Source: Gaiellasilicea sp963705515 (lineage in GTDB: Bacteria; Actinomycetota; Thermoleophilia; Gaiellales; Gaiellaceae). Taken from it: a DNA stretch of 64,000 nt. A program made the position numbers and the translations under genes. Of this stretch, positions 34,143 through 44,625 are shown piece by piece. Position 1 is the first letter of the stretch. Every line of letters starts with the position of its first letter. The stretch spans positions 62,001 to 126,000 of the forward strand of contig CAVPJV010000004.1 of NCBI GenBank assembly GCA_963705515.1, given 5' to 3'. The notes beneath the pieces are model-generated. The model was not told where the DNA came from and searched no databases. It was given only the letters and a program-made list of their open reading frames with translations.

Positions 34143-34317
34143 ATGAAAAACGTCGTAGGCGGGTTGGCAGTAGCGATCCTCGCGCTCGGCGCGCTCGTCG
34201 CATGCGCGCCGCACCGCGAGGGCACGCGTCGTCGGAGGCGACGACCACGATCAAGGTCACGGCCTCGGAGTTCAAGTTCGTGCTCTCGAGAAGCGGCCAA
34301 GGGAAAGATCGTCTTCA
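34143..34317 (+). pseudogene. Cupredoxin lipoprotein, N-terminal fragment
   Basis: ATG 34143, with GAGGAGA upstream, opens MKNVVGGLAVAILALGALVA followed by CAP (lipobox LVAC). The cupredoxin start TTTIKVTASEFKFVLS follows, then GKIVFTT. The protein then changes abruptly into GMC oxidoreductase sequence instead of the expected copper-site half. It is a truncated copper protein, either from a deletion or from misassembly. Confidence 0.5.
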
Positions 34318-34675
34318 CCACAGGCCACTCGCAGGGGCGCGTGTCGGGAGCCCTCTACCGGAAAGGCAGACTCGAGTATTTCCAGCCGGCAAAGGCCGTG
34401 CTGCTTGCGGCTTACAACTATGAGAACACGCGAATCCTGCTCCTCTCCACGTCGAAGGCCTTTCCCAACGGTCTTTCGAACAACCACGGGCAGGTCGGCA
34501 AGCACTGGATCGGCCATGGGACGGGTGCCGCGGGTGCGACAGGCTGGTTCCCGGGCAAACGCCTGAACCGCTACAGCGGAACGCTGGGGCAGTTCTCGGC
34601 GTTCGACGAGCTCGACGCCGACAACTTCGACCACACCGGCCTCGGCTTCATCGGCGGCGGAATGTGCTCCGCGAC
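34318..34675 (+). pseudogene. GMC-family FAD oxidoreductase, internal fragment
   Basis: GRVSGALYRKGRLEYFQPAK, YENTRILLLSTSKAFPNGLS and NNHGQVGKHWIGHGTG match the middle of GMC oxidoreductases (gluconate, choline or alcohol dehydrogenase type). DADNFDHTGLGFIGGG follows. Neither the N-terminal FAD motif nor the catalytic C-terminal end is present. The fragment is fused in place between cupredoxin and MoxR sequences. Confidence 0.5.
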
Positions 34676-35242
34676 CATGGAGGCCAAGCCGATCGCCCGA
34701 GCAGGACGGCACGTTCCCGCTGCCGGAGGCGCAGCTCGATCGCTTCTTCCTCCGCACCTCGCTCGGCTACCCGACGCTCGAGCAGGAGCTCGAGATCCTC
34801 GGCGAGCCAGCTGCACGGCACCGCTCGGGCGGCTGCGGCCGGTCGTCGCTGATCGACGAGCTCGCGCGAGCTCGTCGCCGCGGTCGAGGACGTCTACGTC
34901 GACCCGCTCCTGAAGCGCTGGGCCGGTCGAGCTCGTCCGGGCGACGCGCGAGCTCGAGCAGGTCGAGGTCGGCGCGTCGGTGCGCGCCAGCCTCGCGCTC
35001 GAGCGAGCGGTGCGCGCCTGGGCGCTGTTCGCACGGGCGCGAGCTACGTCGTGCCGGCCGACGTCGAGCGGCTCTTCGAGCCCGTCGTCGGCGCACCGGC
35101 TCGTGCTCGGGGTCGACTTCGCGGTCGATGCCGAGTCGCTCGACCGCGAGGCGAGCTCGGTCGCGTCATCTGGGACGCCTGCCTCGCCCGCGCTCCGCGG
35201 CCGCAGCCGGACTGGGACGAGGATCGCTTCGCGGCAGGGATG
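34676..35242 (+). pseudogene. MoxR-type AAA+ ATPase, C-terminal part (mxaR-like)
   Basis: Sequence begins abruptly at EQDGTFPLPEAQLDRFF (sensor region of MoxR ATPases), followed by YPTLEQELEIL, ELVAAVEDVYVDPLL, VRATRELEQVEVGASVRASL and VPADVERLFEPVVGHRLVLG. The Walker A and B half is missing. Three or more frame changes. It overlaps the ATG of the DUF58 gene. In methylotrophs, MxaR with MxaS, A, C, K and L loads metal into PQQ methanol dehydrogenase. Confidence 0.6.
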
Positions 35243-36166
35243 AGTGCACGGCCAGCGAGGACCTTTCCGCTCGTGCCGCGCCGGCGCTTCGTCGGCGTGT
35301 CGTTCGGCCGGACGCCGGAGCGTACGCCGCGGCCAGGGCGACGAGGTCGTCGGCTCGCGGCCGTACCGGCCGGGTGACCACGTCGGCGTGGATCGACTGG
35401 GCGGCCTCGGCGCGGCTCTCGGCCGCGCGCGGGACGGACGAGTTCGTCGTCCGCGAGTACCTCGCGCAGGAAGCGCCGCGGCCGCGATCTCGTCGACCGC
35501 CGCCCGTCGCTCGGCCTCTTCGGGCCGGAGACGCCGTGGCTCGACAAGCCGGCGGCCGTGGCTCGGCGGCCGAGGCGATCGCAGCGAGCGCCGTCGACGC
35601 GCTCGGTGAGGTGGCCTATCTCGACCACGCGACGCCGGACGGGCGTGGCTTCTGGCTCCCGCCGGCGGGCCGGCGCCGCATCGCGGACATCCGCGCGCGC
35701 CTCGGGACGGCGCCGTTCACGGCGCCTCCCGCGCGCGCTCGAGCTCGGGCTCCAGGCGCTGCTCCGCCACGGCCACGTCCTGCCGCCGGGCAGCTTCGTC
35801 TTCGTCCTCTCCGACTACCTCGACGCCGGTCCGCGCGGCGGAGTGGGCGCGGCTGCGCGCGCTGCGCTGGGACGTCGTGCCGGTCGATCGTCCAGGATCC
35901 GACCTGGGAGCAGAGCTTCCCCGACGTGCACGGCGTCGTCGTGGCGTTCGCCGACCCGGCGACAGGAGCGGTCGCGCCGACGCGGTTCACGCGGCCGGGA
36001 GGTGCAGCGACCTCGCGCGCGAGCACGAGCAGCGGCTCGACCGCGACGCTGCGGACGTTCCGCCACCTCGGCTTCGACCCGGTCGTCGTCGGCAGCGAGG
36101 ACGCGTTCGCTCCGCTCGCGGCCTGGGCGGCGCGCCGGCAGGCGCTCGCGGCGGCGGGCCGCATGA
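35240..36166 (+). pseudogene. DUF58 protein (mxaS-like), frameshifted
   Basis: ATG 35240 opens MSARPARTFPLVPRRRFVGV. The DUF58 hallmark (V)GSRPYRPGDHV then IDWAASARLSAARGTDEFV and VREYLAQEA is readable, followed by a vWFA-like fold (LPPGSFVFVLSDYLDA) and RTFRHLGFDPVVVGSEDA. The TGA at 36164-36166 overlaps the next ATG. DUF58 proteins pair with MoxR ATPases as chaperone partners. Several single-base frame changes. Confidence 0.65.
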
Positions 36167-36825
36167 AGCTGCTCGTCGCTCGCGGCGGCGGCGCTCGTGC
36201 TCGCAGCGCCCGCGGCGGCTGCCGACCGCGAGGTCTTCTTCGGCGATGCGTTCCGGCTCGAGGCGGCCGATCCGGGCCCGTTCGACCGTCTCGCCGGACG
36301 GCCGCCTCGCGTGCCTCTCGGACGCGTGCGCGGGCCGGACCGTCACCGTCGGCGGCGTCTCGGTCCGGGTGCTGCCGCGCGTGACGGCGAAGCAGGTCGC
36401 GGCGCGGAAGCCGTCCTACCGCGCCGACACGCACGGCGCCGGCGCGCCGCGCGGCGACGGGCTCGCGGACGAGCCTGCTCTTCGCGGCGGCGGCCGCTGC
36501 TCGCGCTCCTGCGCGGCCGCTCTGGCCGCGTCGGCGCTTCGGCGGACGGCGACGCGCCGACGCTCCGGTCGACCGGCTCCTGCGCGCGCTGCGCCTCGTG
36601 CGCGGAGTCCGCCGAGCGCGCCGCCGCCCGACCGGCAGGCGCGCGCTCGACCATCTCGCGGCGACGCTCGGCGACGCGCCGCCCGCCGAGCGGGCGACCC
36701 GGCTCGCGTGGGCGCGGCCGGAGCCGGAGCCGGAGGCGACGCTCGCGATCGCCGACGGAGGTCGTCGCGGTGACGCCGATCCCGTACGGCGAGCTCGACG
36801 CGGTCGCCCGGCCAGACGAGGCGGA
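36163..36825 (+). pseudogene. Exported membrane-anchored protein (mxaA-like position), frameshifted
   Basis: ATG 36163 overlaps the DUF58 stop. MKLLVA then an alanine-rich signal peptide, DREVFFGDAFRLEA, VSPDGRLACLSDACAGRTVT, a central hydrophobic stretch (LLFAAAAA) and a cytoplasmic tail with ALDHLAATLGDAPPAERATR. The order (between DUF58 and vWFA) and layout (signal, periplasmic domain, membrane helix, tail) correspond to MxaA, but similarity is not direct enough to be sure. Several frame changes; end not exact. Confidence 0.5.
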
Positions 36826-37549
36826 CGCTCGCGCTGCGCGTTCTGCTCGGCGTCGCCGCCGTCGGCGCAGCCGCGGCGCGTCGTCCTGCTCGGCCGCGGC
36901 GAAGCGCGCCGCCGAGCCCGCTGCCGTCCGGGACGACGGCCTCGTCGTGCTCGACCTCTCGGCGAGCATCTCGACGGACACCTACGCCGGATCGGCGCCA
37001 CGCTCGATCGAGCTCGCCGACACCGACGGCCGCTACGGGCTGATCGTCTTCTCGGACACCGCCTACCTCGCGCTGCCGCCCGGGACGCCGGCCGCCGAGC
37101 TGCGGCCTTCGCGCGCGGCTTCGACCTTCCGAGCAGACCGGCGGCGCGCTCGCCGTGCCGACGAGCCCGTGGACCGACTCGTTCAGCGCCGGGACGAAGA
37201 TCTCGACCGGGCGGCAGCTGGCGCTGACACGATCCAGGCGAACGGCCGGGCGGACGGCCGAGCACCTCGTCAGCGACCTGGACGACGACGTCGGCGACCT
37301 CGAGCGCCTGACCAGCACGGCGCTCGCGTTCCGGCGCCTCGAGATCCCGGTCCGCGTGGTCGGGCTCAACGCGGCGCCCGAGGACCAGCGCTACATCGAA
37401 GCGCCTGCTCCGCCGCTCGTCCGATCTCTCGCCGCGCTGCGCTGCCGGGCGAGGACGCGGCACGGAGCGCGCAGGACGTGCGGCTCGCGCTGTTCCTGGC
37501 GGCGCTGGCCGCCGCCGTTGCGCTCGGCGCTGCGGGAGCTGCTGCGTGA
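36820..37549 (+). pseudogene. vWFA-domain membrane protein 1 (mxaC-like), frameshifted
   Basis: An N-terminal membrane helix (LRVLLGVAAVGAAA) leads into a von Willebrand A domain with the MIDAS residues LVVLDLSASISTDTY (DxSxS), AGTKISTG (Thr) and VSDLDDDVGDLERL (Asp). ELADTDGRYGLIVFSDTAYL is typical. The C-terminus has a second helix (LALFLAALAAAVALGAAG). The vWFA domain binds a divalent metal and a partner protein. Stop at 37549. Several frame changes. Confidence 0.65.
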
Positions 37550-37565
37550 CGCGGGTGGAGCGCGC

Positions 37566-38082
37566 ATGAGCCGGTCGCGGCTCGGCCTCGCCGCCGCTCG
37601 CGCTCGCCGGCGGCCGTTCGTGCTCGCTGGCGCTCGCGCTGATCGTGCGCGCGCGGGCGGGGACGACGACGCTCGGCTGCGGGCGGCCGTCGCCGCCTAC
37701 GAGGCTGCAGCCGGCGCGGCCGTGGCTTCGACAGCGGCCTGACGAGGACGAACCTCCGCTCGCGGGCGCAGGCGCTCCTCACCGACGATCGCGATCGCCG
37801 AGGACCGCAAGGCGGCCGCGCAGGCGGACGTCCTCCTCGGCGTGCTCGCGGCGGGCGGCGGCAGGTCGGCGGACGGCGCAGACGCCCGACGAGCTCAGCC
37901 GCGATCTCTTCGAGACCGCGGTCCGGCTCGACAACGCCAACGTCGCGGCGAAGTTCGACCTCGAGCTCGCCGTGCGGCGGCTGCGCGCGATCGGGACCCG
38001 CACCGGAGCCGGGCAGGGCTCGGGCCCGCGCGGCGGCGGGCGGCGCGGCGCCGGAGCCGGCCTTCCCGGGCGGGGCTACTGA
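37566..38082 (+). pseudogene. Small exported/anchored protein (mxaK-like position), frameshifted
   Basis: ATG 37566 gives MSRSRLGLAAA and a hydrophobic segment. Then come DDDARLRAAVAAYEAAAGA, SRAQALLTT, ADVLLGVLAA, TPDELSRDLFETAVRLDNAN and VAAKFDLELAVRRLRA, a helical, TPR-like pattern, and a Gly/Arg-rich tail ending PGRGY. Position between two vWFA genes matches MxaK. Identity is not certain. The next gene starts 1 nt after its stop. Confidence 0.5.
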
Positions 38083-38083
38083 C

Positions 38084-39058
38084 GTGCTCGCCGTCGAGCT
38101 GACCTTCCTCAGCCCGCTCGGCGCGCTGGCGTGCCTCGCCGCGGTGCTGCCCGCTCGCCGCCGCTCGCGCTGGCCCGGAGGCGCGCTGGTCGGGCGGCGG
38201 CCGCGATCGGGCTGCCGGCGCGCCGGGCCGTGGCGCGGCCGTCCTGCTGCTCCTCGCCGCCGCCTGCTGCGCCTTCGGGCTCGCGGCTGCGCAGCCCGCG
38301 GTCAGTCGCGACGGCGGGCGGGAGGCGCGCTCCGACGTCGAGGCGCTCTTCGTCGTCGACGTCTCGCGCTCGATGCTCGCCGCGTCCGGCCCTGCCGACG
38401 CGACGAGGCTCGAACGCGCACGGGCCGCCGCGCTGAAGCTGCGAGCGGCGATCCCCGAGGTGCGGTCAGGCCTCGCCGGGCTGACCGACCGAGCACTGCC
38501 GTACCTGTTCCCGACGCTCGATCAGCGCGTGTTCGCGTCGACGCTGCAGCAGGCCGTCGACGATCGAGTCGCCGCCGCCGCAGCAGGTCGCCCGGGTCGC
38601 CACGAGCTTCGACGCCCTCGCCGGGCTCGGCTCGCAGGGGCTTCTTCACGCCGAAGGTCGAGCGGCGCGTGTGCGTGGTCCTCACCGACGGCGAGAGCGC
38701 GCCGTTCGCGGCGCCGGCTGCGGGCTGCAAGCTCGTCGTCGTCCAGTTCTGGAACGCCGCGGAGCGCGTGTATCGCGACGGCGAGGCCGAGCCCCAGTAC
38801 CGCCCGGACGATGCGGCGCCGGCGAACGCGGCCAGCTCGGGCCCGTCGCGCGCGAGGGAGACCTGGGGCGAGCCCGCGAGCTGCTCGCGTCTGCCGTGGG
38901 CGACGGCCCGGTCTCGACGCCGCCCGGCAGCGGGCGGACGACGATCCTGCTCGCGCCGTACATCGCGTTCGCCGGGCTCGTGCTCGTGCTCGTCCTCGTG
39001 TTCGGCCTCGCCGCGCTTGCCGGGCCGCCGGGCCACCCGTACCATGGTCGAGGCATGA
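38084..39058 (+). pseudogene. vWFA-domain membrane protein 2 (mxaL-like), frameshifted
   Basis: GTG 38084 opens LAVELTFLSPLGALACLAAV (membrane helix). The vWFA domain carries MIDAS DxSxS in ALFVVDVSRSMLAASGPAD and the later Asp in CVVLTDGESAPF. A C-terminal membrane helix (YIAFAGLVLVLVLVFGLAAL) follows. BatA/BatB- and MxaL-type proteins share this layout. Its stop overlaps ATG of the third PQQ enzyme gene. At least four frame changes. Confidence 0.65.
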
Positions 39059-41516
39059 GGTACGCAGCCGGAGCGGCGCTCTTCGTCGCCCTCGCGCTTT
39101 GCGCCGGCGGTGGCACCGTCGCGGCGGCGGACGCCACAGGGGACTGGACCGGCTTCGGCCGGACGCCCGACAACAACCGGCACTCGCCGCTGACGCAGAT
39201 CGACCGGGACAACGTCGACCGCATGGGCCGCGTCTTCACCGTCGACCTCCGCCGCGTCGATCCGGACGTGCGGCGGGGCCAGCAGTCGTATCCGCTCGCG
39301 ATCGACGGCACGCTCTACGTGACGACGAACAACAACTTCGTCTTCGCGCTCGACGGCGTCACCGGCAAGGTCAAGTGGGAGTACAAGCCGCGGAACAGCG
39401 GCCTCTTCGTCAACTTCGGCGTCGCCGCCAACCGCGGGCTCGCGTACTGCGGCGGCAAGCTCTTCATGACCACGCTCGACATGCAGCTCGTCGCGCTGCG
39501 CCCGAGCGACGGCGAGGTGGTCGGGAAGATCGCGATCAGCCAGTTCGTCCCGAACGCCGCGGCGAACTACGGCTACTCGCAGACGAGCGCGCCGATCTGC
39601 GCCGGCGGGAAGGTCGTGATAGGGGCGCCGTCCGGAGTACGGCGTGCACGGCAACGATGGCGGTCAACACCGACATGACGCCCGCCTGGCCGAACCCGTA
39701 CTGGAGATCCCGCCCGAGCGCAGCAGTGGCGGCGGCGTCGCGGATCATCGGCGGCGGCGTCGTCTGGACGCCGGTCACGATCGACACCCGCACGAGCACC
39801 GTCTACTTCGGCACCGGCTCCGGGACGCCGAACTTCTACCACGACCTCCATCCAGGCCCGAACCCGCGCGCGAACTCGCTGATCGCGGTCGACCTCAACA
39901 CCGGCAAGCAGCGCTGGTGGCAGCAGCTCGTCGCGAACGATCAGTGGAACTACGACGTCGCTCAGCCGCCGCTCGTCTACGACGCGAAGGTCGGCGGCAA
40001 GACGCGGCGCATCGTCTCGGTGGCGTCGAAGGAAGGCGTCTGGTTCGCCCTCGACGCGCGCACCGGGGAGATGCTGCACGAGCGGGTGAAGGTGATCGAC
40101 CGGGTCGAGCACCCGCCGCTTCGGCCCGGGCAGCCGGTGACGATCTTCCCCTCCGCGCTGGGCGGCGTGAACTACTCGCCCGCCTCCTACGACCCCGCGA
40201 CCAACTACGTCTTCAACGCCGCGGCGAGACGGCCGCCGTCCTGATCCAGGACAAGCTGACGCCGACGCAGAAGAAGCGCAAGCTGATCCAGGGCGACGTC
40301 TTCCTCGGGCTCCAGAACGGGAACTTCGTCAGCGGGCTCGAGACTGGAACGACACGGCCGATCAGCGCCATCAACGTGCCACCGGATACGCGTGTCGAAG
40401 TCCGACCCCGGAACCGGAGCGCGGCGGCGTCACGACGACCGCGAGCGGGCTGGGTTCGAGGGCGACGGCGACGCGTCCCCCGCGCCTTCGACACGCGGAT
40501 CGAAGGTGCTCTGGCTTTTCCAGACCGGCGCGCTGATCGCGGCCGGGCCGACGCTCTACCTGAGCGGCGGCAAGGAGTACCTCGCGATCACGGTCGGCGG
40601 CACGCCGACGTCGTCGAACGGCGGCGTCGCGTCCGAGCTGCACGTCTTCGCGATCGGCGGCAGCCAGCAGCAGTCGTCACCGCCGTCTGCGCTGACGCGG
40701 GCCGCTGTTCGCTGCGGCCGATCCGCCCACCGTCGTCTCGACGCCGACCGCCAGGCCGGCGCGTGCGCGCGCGCCCGTCGCGGCCGCCGGCGGGGCGCGG
40801 CTCTCGACGGGCGGGCCGATCGCGGTGCGCGCCTGGCTTCCCTCCGGCGACAACACCGAGATCGCGAGTGGCCGGCTGCTCGTCGGTGGCAGGCCCGTCT
40901 CCGGCGCGCGGATCTCGGTCGACCGCTACGTGCTGAAGCAGGCGACAGGCCCCGACGGCCGCTTCAGCGCCGCCGTCGACGTCAACGGCGCGCGACGCCA
41001 TGTCGTCACGGTCGCCGACCCTCGCGCGCCCGGGTCGGCGGCAGGGCGCTGACGGCGTCCGAGCGCGCGGCGGCCCGCGCCGCGACCGGCGGCTTCTCCG
41101 TCGCCTACCGCGTCAACGACCTGAAGGCGAGCTCCGGCAAGAACGGCAACGTCGTCATCACCGGCCGCATCTCCACGCGGGGCGGCTTCGCCCCCGCCGG
41201 AGTGAGCCTGTTCACGTACCGGCTCTCCGGCCGGATCACCGGCGCGGACGGGCGTCCGGTCGCGGGCGCGACCGTCGTCACGCGCACGGTCGACCGCGAG
41301 GACTTCTGGACGTTCTCGGAGCCCTCGGACGCGAACGGGAACTACACTCTGCCCCCGTCGACGCGCGGCAAGACGGTGCGGCTCTGGCAGAGCAGCTTCC
41401 AGGCCTTCGCGACGTTCCCGGCCAGGCCGGGCGGTGCGGTCGACCTGCGCACGTGGCCGACGGGGCTCTCGCCGCGCGTCTCGACCGGCACCGCGAACGT
41501 GCGCCTGCCCGACTAG
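39055..41516 (+). pseudogene. PQQ-dependent dehydrogenase 3 with C-terminal Ig-like domain, frameshifted
   Basis: ATG 39055 opens a signal peptide (RYAAGAALFVALALCAGG) then DWTGFGRTPDNNRHSPLTQI, typical of PQQ alcohol dehydrogenases. The first 200 residues are intact (SYPLAIDGTLYVTTNNNF). The PQQ/metal site is NDQWNYDVAQPP (about 39937-39972). A disruption lies near 39635, another near 40228, and more follow. From about 40740 a Carboxypeptidase-regulatory/Ig-like extension (SGRITGADGRPVAGATVV) continues to the TAG at 41516. Least damaged of the three propellers. Possibly the catalytic enzyme of the block. Confidence 0.65.
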
Positions 41517-41552
41517 CGACAGAAGCTCGGCCAGGCGTCAACTGCGCCGGGT

Positions 41553-41558
41553 TATAGT
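41553..41558 (+). promoter_or_regulatory. -10 box TATAGT of the M20 peptidase gene
   Basis: TATAGT ends five nt before ATG 41564, so the mRNA is expected to be leaderless. No good -35 was seen. It also marks the point where reading frames become clean again after the damaged block. Confidence 0.55.
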
Positions 41559-41563
41559 CGGCC

Positions 41564-42958
41564 ATGGCTGACATGCCAGACGACGGCGCGACGGTGGCGA
41601 ACTCGTCATTGATCGAGCGCGTGACCGCGCTGATGCCGCAGCTCGAGGAGGAGCTCGCCCGCCTCGTCGCGATCCCCTCCGTGTCGGCCGCCGGCTTCCC
41701 CGAGCCTCGCCAGCCTCTGCTCGACGCCTACGAGATGGTCGTCGGGCTGCTGCGCGACGCCGGGGTCGAGAAGCTCGAGCCGCTCGAGCTGCCGGACACG
41801 GCGCCGGTGATCACGGGCGAGATCCCCGCTCCCGACGGCGCTCCGACGGTGCTGCTGTACGGCCACTACGACGTCGTCCCTGCCGGCGACGAGTCGAAGT
41901 GGCACTCGCCGCCGTTCGAGGCGACCGAGCGCGACGGCGCGATCTACGGCCGCGGCGCCGCCGACTCGAAGTCGAACATTCTCGTCCACGTCGGCGCCTT
42001 GCGCGCCTGGGGTGGTAAGCCCCCGGTCGGGATCAAGCTCGTGATCGAGGGCCAGGAGGAGATCGGCAGCGCACTCACGACGTTCCCACCGAGCCAGCCG
42101 GAGCTATTCGCCGCCGACGCGATGGTGATCGCGGACATGGGCAGCCTTCGTCCCGGCGTTCCGACTCTGACCGTCGGGCTCCGCGGAATGGCGGGCGTGA
42201 TCGTCCAGGTGAGAACGCTTGCCGGCCCGAAGCACAGCGGGCAGTTCGGCGGCGCCGCTCCCGATGCGCTGCTCGTGCTGCTGCACGCGCTCGCGACGCT
42301 GCACGACAAGAACGGCGACGTCGCCGTGCCCGGCCTGCGGCGCGAGGAGTGGACCGGCGCCTCGTACAGCGACGACGAGTTCCGCGACCTGGCCGAGATC
42401 GTGCCGGGAATGCCGTTCTTCGGGACCGGTGGCCTCGGCGAGCGGATCTGGTCCGGGCCGGCGATCACCGTCACCGGCATCGACGCTCAGCCCGTCGACG
42501 AGGCGCTCAATGCCGTCGTGCCGCACGCGCGCGCCAAGCTCGGCCTTCGGATCCATCCGGAGGAGGACCCCGCAGAGGCGCAGGCGGCGCTGATCCGGCA
42601 CCTCGAGGGGCTGCGGCCGTTCGGGATCGCGCTCGAGGTCGAGGCGGCCGAGACCGGCAAGGGCTACTTCGCGAAGACGACCGGCCCCGCGTACGAGGCC
42701 GCGCGCGCCGCCTTCGAGACGGTCTGGGGCAGCGAGCCGTCGTTCGTCGCGACCGGTGGCTCCATTCCGCTCGTCAGCGCGCTCCAAGAAGCGGCGCCCG
42801 ATGCGGAGATCCTGCTCCTCGGCACGACCGACGGCTTCGCGAACATCCACGCTCCGAACGAGCGCGTGCTGGTGGACGAGTTCGAGAAGGCGGTGGCCGT
42901 CGAGACGGAGTTCTTCGGCCGGCTCGCAGAGACCTACGCGAGGAAGGTGAGACCGTGA
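41564..42958 (+). CDS. M20-family metallopeptidase (dipeptidase-like)
   Basis: A 464-residue zinc exopeptidase. Metal and catalytic residues: [14 protein letters not shown] (His, catalytic Asp), [11 protein letters not shown] (bridging Asp), GQEEIGS (catalytic and ligand Glu), ADMGS (Asp) and the late NIHAPNERV (His). The dimerisation domain lies about 205-320. Such enzymes cleave dipeptides or N-acyl amino acids in the cytoplasm. It overlaps the AbgT-type transporter gene (GTGA), a typical import-then-hydrolyse pairing. Confidence 0.92.
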   Translation: MADMPDDGATVANSSLIERVTALMPQLEEELARLVAIPSVSAAGFPEPRQPLLDAYEMVVGLLRDAGVEKLEPLELPDTAPVITGEIPAPDGAPTVLLYGHYDVVPAGDESKWHSPPFEATERDGAIYGRGAADSKSNILVHVGALRAWGGKPPVGIKLVIEGQEEIGSALTTFPPSQPELFAADAMVIADMGSLRPGVPTLTVGLRGMAGVIVQVRTLAGPKHSGQFGGAAPDALLVLLHALATLHDKNGDVAVPGLRREEWTGASYSDDEFRDLAEIVPGMPFFGTGGLGERIWSGPAITVTGIDAQPVDEALNAVVPHARAKLGLRIHPEEDPAEAQAALIRHLEGLRPFGIALEVEAAETGKGYFAKTTGPAYEAARAAFETVWGSEPSFVATGGSIPLVSALQEAAPDAEILLLGTTDGFANIHAPNERVLVDEFEKAVAVETEFFGRLAETYARKVRP

Positions 42959-44625
42959 CGAGCGCACCGGAAGCGGCCCCCTCCGGGACGCCGATGATGC
43001 AGCGCATCCTGGGCGCGATCGAGCGCGGCGGGAACAAGATGCCGAACCCCGCCATCCTGTTCGTCTGGCTGTGCGTGATCGTGATCGTCCTCTCCGCCCT
43101 GCTCGCCTGGGCAGACATCAAGGTCACCTACCAGGTCGTCGAGCCTCCGCCGATCGCCGTCGTGGAGACGGTACCAGGTGGTTCCACGCAGCCTTCCGGC
43201 GGCCTGCCGGACGCGTCCGTCCAAGAAGGCGAGTACACGGTCCGGGAGAAAACGGCGGCAATCCAGAGCCTGCTGTCCGCAGACGGAATTCGCTTCCTCT
43301 TCACGTCTTTCGTCGCCAGCTTCCGCAACTTCGCCGCCGTCGCGATCATCCTCGTCGTGATGATCGGCGTCGGCCTCGCCGAGGCCGCCGGACTGATCGG
43401 GGCGCTGATCCGGAAGCTCGTCAAGGTCTCGTCGGAAGCGATGCTGACACCGATCCTCGTCTTCATCGGCGTCCTCTCGAGCATTGCCTCGGATGCGGGG
43501 TACCTCGTGCTGATACCCCTGGGTGCGGCTGCGTTCAAGAGCGTGGGACGGAACCCGTTAGCCGGGATGGCGGCTGCGTTCGCCGGTGTGGCGGCCGGCT
43601 TCGGCGTCAACTTCCTGATCACGCCGCTGGACGGCGTCCTGACCGAGATCACGAACGACGCCAGTGCGCTCGTCGACCCGGACCAGTCGATCGACCTCGC
43701 GGCGAACCTCTACTTCGGGATCGCCTCGACGATCCTGGTCACGATCGTCCTGACGCTCGTCTCCGTGTACATCGTCGAGCGAAGCCTCGGCACGCATGAC
43801 CCCGCGCTCGAAAGCGACGACGAGTCGCTCGACGCCGACAAGGGGCCGGAGGTCTCACCCGAGGCGGAGGCGAAAGGTCTCCGCTACGCGCTGATCGCGA
43901 CCGCCGCCGTGCTCGTCGCGATCGGCCTGCTCACCGTGCTCCCCGACGCACCGCTGCGCGACCCGATCACCGGCGACATCATCGGCGACTCGCCGTTCAT
44001 GGACAGCCTGATCCTGATCATCACGATCATCTTCTTCGCGGCCGGGCTGGCCTACGGGCGCGGAGCGGGAACGATCCGGACGAGCGACGACGTGCTCGCC
44101 TCGATCACGAAGTCGTGGGCGGGCCTGGCGAGCCTGCTGTTTCTGTTCTTGCTGATCGCGCAGTTCATCGCGTACTTCAACTTCTCGAACATGGCGCAGG
44201 TCGCGGCCGTCAAGCTCGGTGACTGGCTCGAGGAGGCCAACATCGGGGTGGTCTGGCTGCTGATCGGCTTCGTGCTGGTGACGATGCTCGTCGATCTGAT
44301 CATGCCGGCGGCGATCGCCAAGTGGGCCATCCTCGCCCCGATCTTCATTCCGCTCTTCCTGCGGCTCGACGTCGCTCCGCAGACAGTGCTGGCCGCGTAC
44401 CGCGTCGGCGATTCGCCGTTCAATGTGGTGACGCCGCTGATGGCCTACTTCCCGCTGATCATCATCTTCGCGCAGCGCTACCGGCGGGACGCGGGCATCG
44501 GCACGGTCGTCGCGATGATGCTCCCGTACGTCCTCGTGCTGTCGATCATCTGGACTCTGTTCTTCGTCGCCTGGTACCTGCTCGGCATCCCCCTCGGCCC
44601 TGGTGCGCCCGTGCACAACGACTGA
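42955..44625 (+). CDS. AbgT-family transporter
   Basis: A 556-residue membrane protein of the AbgT (p-aminobenzoyl-glutamate / sulfonamide efflux) family: [20 protein letters not shown] at the start, [20 protein letters not shown] and [20 protein letters not shown] in the core, [14 protein letters not shown] [19 protein letters not shown], and the hairpin with [15 protein letters not shown]. About eleven helices. GTG 42955 overlaps the M20 peptidase stop. Together they would import and hydrolyse an acyl- or aminobenzoyl-amino acid, though AbgT members may also export. Confidence 0.92.
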   Translation: MTSAPEAAPSGTPMMQRILGAIERGGNKMPNPAILFVWLCVIVIVLSALLAWADIKVTYQVVEPPPIAVVETVPGGSTQPSGGLPDASVQEGEYTVREKTAAIQSLLSADGIRFLFTSFVASFRNFAAVAIILVVMIGVGLAEAAGLIGALIRKLVKVSSEAMLTPILVFIGVLSSIASDAGYLVLIPLGAAAFKSVGRNPLAGMAAAFAGVAAGFGVNFLITPLDGVLTEITNDASALVDPDQSIDLAANLYFGIASTILVTIVLTLVSVYIVERSLGTHDPALESDDESLDADKGPEVSPEAEAKGLRYALIATAAVLVAIGLLTVLPDAPLRDPITGDIIGDSPFMDSLILIITIIFFAAGLAYGRGAGTIRTSDDVLASITKSWAGLASLLFLFLLIAQFIAYFNFSNMAQVAAVKLGDWLEEANIGVVWLLIGFVLVTMLVDLIMPAAIAKWAILAPIFIPLFLRLDVAPQTVLAAYRVGDSPFNVVTPLMAYFPLIIIFAQRYRRDAGIGTVVAMMLPYVLVLSIIWTLFFVAWYLLGIPLGPGAPVHND

